The position numbers and the translations under genes were made by a program. Below are positions 60,134-64,000 of a stretch of DNA of 64,000 bases, in pieces (positions within the stretch are counted from its first letter, which is position 1; the number at the start of each line of letters is the position of its first letter). The notes below the pieces were generated by a model that ran no database searches, was not told where the DNA came from, and was given only the letters and a program-made list of their open reading frames with translations. Source of the stretch: Falsirhodobacter sp051195255 (lineage in GTDB: Bacteria > Pseudomonadota > Alphaproteobacteria > Rhodobacterales > Rhodobacteraceae); contig NZ_JBNJLK010000001.1 in assembly GCF_051195255.1 (NCBI RefSeq), positions 1 through 64,000 of the forward strand, written 5' to 3'.

Positions 60134-60274
60134 CGGAACCTCCCTCTTCGCGGCGCAGATTAGCCTTGCAATCAACCGGCGTAACCCCCATCTTCGCGCA
60201 CTCGAAATGCCTTTGACAGCCGGGCGCACCTGTGGCAAGCGACGGCATCATCCACCCCTTTGAAGGAAACTGAC

Positions 60275-60601
60275 ATGCCCAAAGAGGAATGGGGCACGAA
60301 GCGTCTTTGCCCCACCACCGGCAAACGCTTCTACGACCTGAACCGCACGCCCATCGTCAGCCCCTACACGGGCGAGATCGTGGACATCGAAAGCGCGCGC
60401 CGCAAGGCTGCCTCCGCGGTCATCAGCCGCGTGGTGGATGACAAGGACGACAGCCCGCTGGTCGAGGATCTGGAAGGCGACGAGCTGCTGGAAGACGACG
60501 CCGCCGCTGAGACGGACGACGATCTGCTGGAAGACGACACGGACGACAACGTCTCGCTGGACGATCTGGCCGACGTGGCCGGAGACGAGGACGAGAACTG
60601 A
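60275..60601 (+). CDS. TIGR02300 family protein
   Basis: 108 residues. Conserved N-terminus KEEWGTKRLCPTTGKRFYDLNRTPIVSPYTG (residues 3-33), a zinc-ribbon-like or knuckle segment with one Cys, then an extremely acidic tail (about 50-108; EDDAAAETDDDLLEDD). Function unknown, alphaproteobacterial. AAGGAAA precedes the ATG. A TTGACA 56 bp upstream lacks a good -10. Confidence 0.85.
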   Translation: MPKEEWGTKRLCPTTGKRFYDLNRTPIVSPYTGEIVDIESARRKAASAVISRVVDDKDDSPLVEDLEGDELLEDDAAAETDDDLLEDDTDDNVSLDDLADVAGDEDEN

Positions 60602-60700
60602 TCTGCGAAAAGGTTGCGGCGGTGTGATTTTTTCTCTTGCATCCCGCGGCGACCTTTCATAAAAGGCCCGAGCACGCTGGGAACGGCGGGCACACCCGGT

Positions 60701-60776
<76 letters not shown>

Positions 60777-60788
60777 AAATAAACCAAG

Positions 60789-60816
60789 GCCGCCCTTCGG
60801 GGCGGCTTTTGTTTTT
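60789..60816 (+). terminator. Terminator of tRNA-Ala
   Basis: GCCGCCC-TTCG-GGGCGGC (60789-60806) with a UUCG tetraloop, then TTTTGTTTTT. Confidence 0.93.
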
Positions 60817-60827
60817 CCGCCCCTGCT

Positions 60828-61766
60828 TTATCCGTTCGGCGACATGGCCTTGCGCTGACGCGTCCGCTCCAGCCCCAAGGCCCGTTCGCGCCAGATGATC
60901 AGGCAGCCCGCGGCGACGATGATCGCCGCGCCCAGCAGCATGGCGCCCGTCGGCACCTCCGAAAACACGACATAGCCGATGACCAGCGCGAACAGCATCG
61001 ACGCGTATTCAAAGGGCGCAATGACAGACGCATCGGCTTCGCGGAAGGCCTGCGTCATGAAGATCTGCGCCACACCGCCCATCAGGCCGGCCAGAACCAG
61101 CAGCAGCGCCTCGGTCGGCGTCGGCATCACCCACCCAAAGGGAATGGTGAACAACGACAGGACGGTGGAGGTGATGGTGAACCAGAAGACGATGGACGTC
61201 GTCGATTCGGTGGCCGACATCTTGCGGATGAACACCATGGCCAGCGCGGTGCACAGCGCCGCCGTCAGCACCAGCATCACGCCCAGCGCCGCCGTGTCGT
61301 CGATGGCCCCGTCCCCGATGATCGTCAGGCGCGGCCACAGGATCACCATCACCCCCGCCAGCCCGATGACCACCGCGCTCAGCCGGAACAGGCGCACCTC
61401 TTCACCTAGGAACATCGAGGCGAGGATCACCGTCAGAATGGGCGCGGCATAGCTGAGGGCGGTGACCTCCGGCAGGGGCAAATAGGCCAGCGCGGCAAAG
61501 TTCAGCCCCATGGACATCGTGCCCGCCAGCCCGCGCCAGACATGGCCCAGCGGGTTGCGCGTCTGCAGGCCCGAGGCGAGCTTCTGCGTCATCGCCAGCC
61601 AGATCAGGATGACGGGGATCGCGAAGAAGGACCGGAAGAACACCGTCTGCCCCACCGGCACCGTATCCGACACGACCTTGATCAGCGCCGACATGACGAT
61701 GAAGATCAGGACGGACGCGAGCTTCAGGGCGATGCCGCGCATCGGGCGGGGGGTGGGCACGTCCAT
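60828..61766 (-). CDS. EamA/DMT-family transporter
   Basis: 312 residues with ten predicted helices in two EamA repeats (about 10-140 and 155-295). The motif FFRSFFAIPVILIW and the second-repeat APFEYASMLFALVIGYVVFSE are typical of drug/metabolite exporters. Start ATG 61766; a GTG at 61805 with AGGGGAA upstream would add 13 residues and is an alternative. Substrate unknown. Confidence 0.85.
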   Translation of the reverse strand: MDVPTPRPMRGIALKLASVLIFIVMSALIKVVSDTVPVGQTVFFRSFFAIPVILIWLAMTQKLASGLQTRNPLGHVWRGLAGTMSMGLNFAALAYLPLPEVTALSYAAPILTVILASMFLGEEVRLFRLSAVVIGLAGVMVILWPRLTIIGDGAIDDTAALGVMLVLTAALCTALAMVFIRKMSATESTTSIVFWFTITSTVLSLFTIPFGWVMPTPTEALLLVLAGLMGGVAQIFMTQAFREADASVIAPFEYASMLFALVIGYVVFSEVPTGAMLLGAAIIVAAGCLIIWRERALGLERTRQRKAMSPNG

Positions 61767-61840
61767 GGAAACGGAACCTTCTGGCTTGACGCCCCAGATC
61801 AGCACTGTTCCCCTGCGCGCGCAAGACGAAGGAGAACATC

Positions 61841-63532
61841 ATGACCGACCTGCCCCGCCGCATCGACCAGGGACGCGGCAACACGCCCGCCGATATCGTG
61901 CTGAAGGGCGGTCGCATCTTCGACCTGATCACGGGTCATTTGGTCGAAAGCGACGTGGCGATCTGCGGCGACCGGATCGTGGGCACCTTCGCCACCTATG
62001 ACGGCGTGCGAGAGATCGACTGCACCGGCAAGATCCTGGTGCCCGGCTTCATCGACACGCATCTGCACATCGAATCTTCCTTGGTCACACCGTTCGAGTT
62101 CGACCGATGCGTCACCCCGCGCGGCGTCACCACCGCCATCTGCGATCCGCACGAGATCGCGAACGTCTGCGGACTGGACGGCATCCGCTACTTCCTCGAC
62201 GCCTCGTCCCGCACCGTGATGGACATTCGCGTGAACCTGTCGTCCTGCGTGCCCTCCACGCATATGGAAACGGCAGGCGCCGATCTGGGGGCGGAGGATC
62301 TGATCCCGCTGGCCGACCATCCGCGCGTGATCGGGCTGGCCGAATTCATGAATTTTCCCGGCGTGCTGATGAAGGATCCCGGCTGCATCGCCAAGCTGGA
62401 CGCGTTCGCGGGACGTCACATCGACGGCCACGCCCCCCTGCTGCGGGGCCGCGACCTGAACGCCTACATCGCCGCCGGCATCCGGACCGAACATGAGGCG
62501 ACGACGGCCGAGGAGGCGATGGAAAAGCTGCGCAAGGGGATGCGCGTGCTGATCCGCGAAGGTTCCGTGTCCAAAGACATGGAGGCGCTGGCCGAGGTCC
62601 TCACCGAACGCACCTCGCCCTACCTGTGCCTGTGCACCGATGACCGCAACCCGTTGGACATCGCCGAGCATGGCCATCTGGATCACATGATCCGCACCCT
62701 GATCGTGCGCGGCTGCCCGCCCCTGGCCGTCTATCGCGCCGCCAGCCTGTCGGCGGCCGAAGCGTTCGGGCTGAAGGACCGCGGGCTGATCGCGCCGGGG
62801 CTGCGGGCCGACATCGCGGTGATCGATTCGCTGGAAGGGTGCCATGCATCGATGGTGCTGTCCGGTGGCGTGGCGGCCGATGACGCGGCCTTCGCCGCCC
62901 GCGATACCGTGCCCCCCGTGGCGCGAGGGTCCGTCCGCGCGCCGACCGTCACCGCCCAGTCTTTCCGCCATCGCGGCAACGCCGCCCAAACGCCGGTCAT
63001 CGGCATCCTGCCCGGCAAGATCATCACCGAGCATCTGACCGAAACCATCCACCCCGAGGATGGCGACAAGCGCCCCGACACCGCGCGCGACCTGATCCGC
63101 ATCGCGGTGGTCGAACGCCATGGCCGGAACGGCAACATCGCCACCGGCTTCGTGAAAGGCTTCGGGCTGGGGCGCGGGGCCATCGCCTCCACCGTGTGCC
63201 ACGACCATCACAACATCGCCGTGGTGGGCGCGGATTACGACGACATGGCGTTGGCGGTCACCCGTCTGGGCCAGATCGAGGGGGGCTTCGTGGTGGTGGC
63301 TGATGGCAAGGTGCTGGCCGAACTGCCCCTGCCCGTCGCGGGTTTGATGAGCCTTGAGCCGTTCGAGGCCGTGCGCGACCGGCTGATCAATCTGCGGGCT
63401 GCCGCGCAAAGCCTCGGCGTCACGCTGGAGGAGCCGTTCCTGCAACTCGCGTTCCTGTGCCTTCCGGTGATCCCGCATTTGAAGATCACGGATCACGGCA
63501 TGGTCGACGTGGACCGCTTCGCGCTGATCTAG
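61841..63532 (+). CDS. ade: Adenine deaminase
   Basis: Converts adenine to hypoxanthine and ammonia. 563 residues, amidohydrolase fold. Metal site starts with DTHLHIESS; other ligands in GLAEFMNFPG (Glu), HIDGHAPLLRG and HEATTAEEA. C-terminal region RHGRNGNIATGFVKGFGL and TVCHDHHNIAVVG is specific to Ade as opposed to other amidohydrolases. AAGGAGA precedes the ATG. Shares CTAG with the convergent algH stop. Confidence 0.93.
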   Translation: MTDLPRRIDQGRGNTPADIVLKGGRIFDLITGHLVESDVAICGDRIVGTFATYDGVREIDCTGKILVPGFIDTHLHIESSLVTPFEFDRCVTPRGVTTAICDPHEIANVCGLDGIRYFLDASSRTVMDIRVNLSSCVPSTHMETAGADLGAEDLIPLADHPRVIGLAEFMNFPGVLMKDPGCIAKLDAFAGRHIDGHAPLLRGRDLNAYIAAGIRTEHEATTAEEAMEKLRKGMRVLIREGSVSKDMEALAEVLTERTSPYLCLCTDDRNPLDIAEHGHLDHMIRTLIVRGCPPLAVYRAASLSAAEAFGLKDRGLIAPGLRADIAVIDSLEGCHASMVLSGGVAADDAAFAARDTVPPVARGSVRAPTVTAQSFRHRGNAAQTPVIGILPGKIITEHLTETIHPEDGDKRPDTARDLIRIAVVERHGRNGNIATGFVKGFGLGRGAIASTVCHDHHNIAVVGADYDDMALAVTRLGQIEGGFVVVADGKVLAELPLPVAGLMSLEPFEAVRDRLINLRAAAQSLGVTLEEPFLQLAFLCLPVIPHLKITDHGMVDVDRFALI

Positions 63533-64000
63533 GCGCGGCCCCCGGCGGCCGACAGCGACACCGGATCCACCCCGATGGCGCGCAGATGGCTGGCCCATTT
63601 GCCGCCCACATCGGGGGAGAACAGCAGGTCGGGCTGAACCTCGGGCAGCATCAGCCAGTCGTTGCGCGCGATCTCGGCCTCCAGTTGCCCGGCGCCCCAG
63701 CCGCAATAGCCAAGCGCCAGAAGGGCGCGCTTCGGCCCTTCCCCTTGTGCCAGCGCCTGCAGGATGTCGAGCGTGGCGGTCATTCCCAGCCCCCCCTCGA
63801 TCGGCATGGAACCGGGGGATTCGTAATCCGGCGAATGCAGCACGAAGCCGCGCCCGCGCTCCACCGGGCCGCCCATGTGCACGGTGATGTCGCGCCCTTC
63901 GGGCGAAACCGGGATGTCCAGCTGGCCCAGAAGGTCGGCGAACTCCAACTCCTCCACCGTCTTGTTGACCACGAGCCCCATCGCGCCTTCATCGGAATGG
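63529..64000 (-). CDS. YqgE/AlgH family protein, N-terminus beyond the window
   Basis: At least 156 residues are visible, open to the window end. The upstream in-frame codons read HSDEGAMGLVVNK, the family motif near residue 35 of full-length proteins (about 190), so roughly 30 residues are missing. Further motifs: VHMGGPVERGRGFVLHS and LLALGYCGWGAGQLEAEI. Function poorly known despite wide conservation. The ATG at 63981 is internal. Confidence 0.85.
   Translation of the reverse strand, partial: HSDEGAMGLVVNKTVEELEFADLLGQLDIPVSPEGRDITVHMGGPVERGRGFVLHSPDYESPGSMPIEGGLGMTATLDILQALAQGEGPKRALLALGYCGWGAGQLEAEIARNDWLMLPEVQPDLLFSPDVGGKWASHLRAIGVDPVSLSAAGGRA

Noticed and set aside
60213..60218. Perfect TTGACA upstream of the TIGR02300 gene as a full promoter
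   Set aside because: No acceptable -10 at 16-18 bp; kept only as a remark.
61799..63706. 635-codon open frame opposite ade
   Set aside because: Antisense artefact spanning two real genes.

Overview
The window is 64 kb of GC-rich chromosome from an alphaproteobacterium, most likely Rhodobacteraceae (Rhodobacter/Paracoccus-like). This is inferred from the short alphaproteobacterial prolyl-tRNA synthetase, the HdaA-polyphosphate cluster, phosphatidylcholine synthase Pcs, an RpoHII-type heat-shock sigma factor, CtrA-type boxes (TTAA-N7-TTAAC) and EcfG-type promoters (GGAAC-N16/17-CGTT). It is almost entirely conserved housekeeping chromosome. The only mobile DNA seen is the 3' part of an IS481-type transposase at the left edge. 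No prophage, CRISPR array, defence island or biosynthetic cluster was found, and no gene-free stretch exceeds 300 bp.

Layout. 1-534: IS end. 588-4603: chaC, then proS-lolC-lolD on the minus strand. 4730-11515: AI-2E/PerM permease-hdaA-ppk-ppx-GNAT acetyltransferase, then a TerB/DnaJ protein. 11547-12515: three small minus-strand genes, two of them lipoproteins. 12634-19214: choline block, betIBA divergent from choXWV, with a BetI-like operator between them. 19247-22965: topA and dprA. 23041-24894: biotin ECF transporter bioMNY. 24921-31641: gltX, DUF484-xerC, pcs, ileS. 31895-35628: secreted MORN-repeat protein, PQQ-type sugar dehydrogenase, CorA. 35656-37465: leuA with a leucine-rich leader peptide and its terminator. 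37529-43108: rod-shape cluster mreBCD-mrdA-rodA. 43118-49949: ghrA, SH3 protein, CDF transporter, glutamine-synthetase-like enzyme, CbiX-like chelatase, a membrane protein of unknown function, 3-methyladenine glycosylase and small ORFs. 49958-54717: minus-strand run topoisomerase IB, moeB, dut, secreted protein, coaBC, rpoH. 54934-60601: GST with a YHS-like tail, comM, two small ORFs, aldo/keto reductase, GntR regulator, metallohydrolase, TIGR02300 protein. 60701-64000: tRNA-Ala(GGC), EamA exporter, adenine deaminase, AlgH/YqgE (cut by the window end).

How the genes fit together. Choline can be imported (ChoXWV), oxidised to glycine betaine (BetAB) or used for phosphatidylcholine (Pcs). HdaA sits in one transcription unit with both polyphosphate enzymes. 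Two competence genes 33 kb apart (dprA, comM) each have a CtrA-like site just upstream and a hairpin over the ribosome binding site. rpoH and the sugar dehydrogenase each follow a perfect EcfG-type promoter. The most interesting regulatory region is upstream of leuA. A good sigma-70 promoter is placed so that the transcript should begin at the AUG of a 26-residue, leucine-rich leader peptide, followed by two mutually exclusive hairpins without a U-tract. Convergent genes are repeatedly separated by compact bidirectional terminators.
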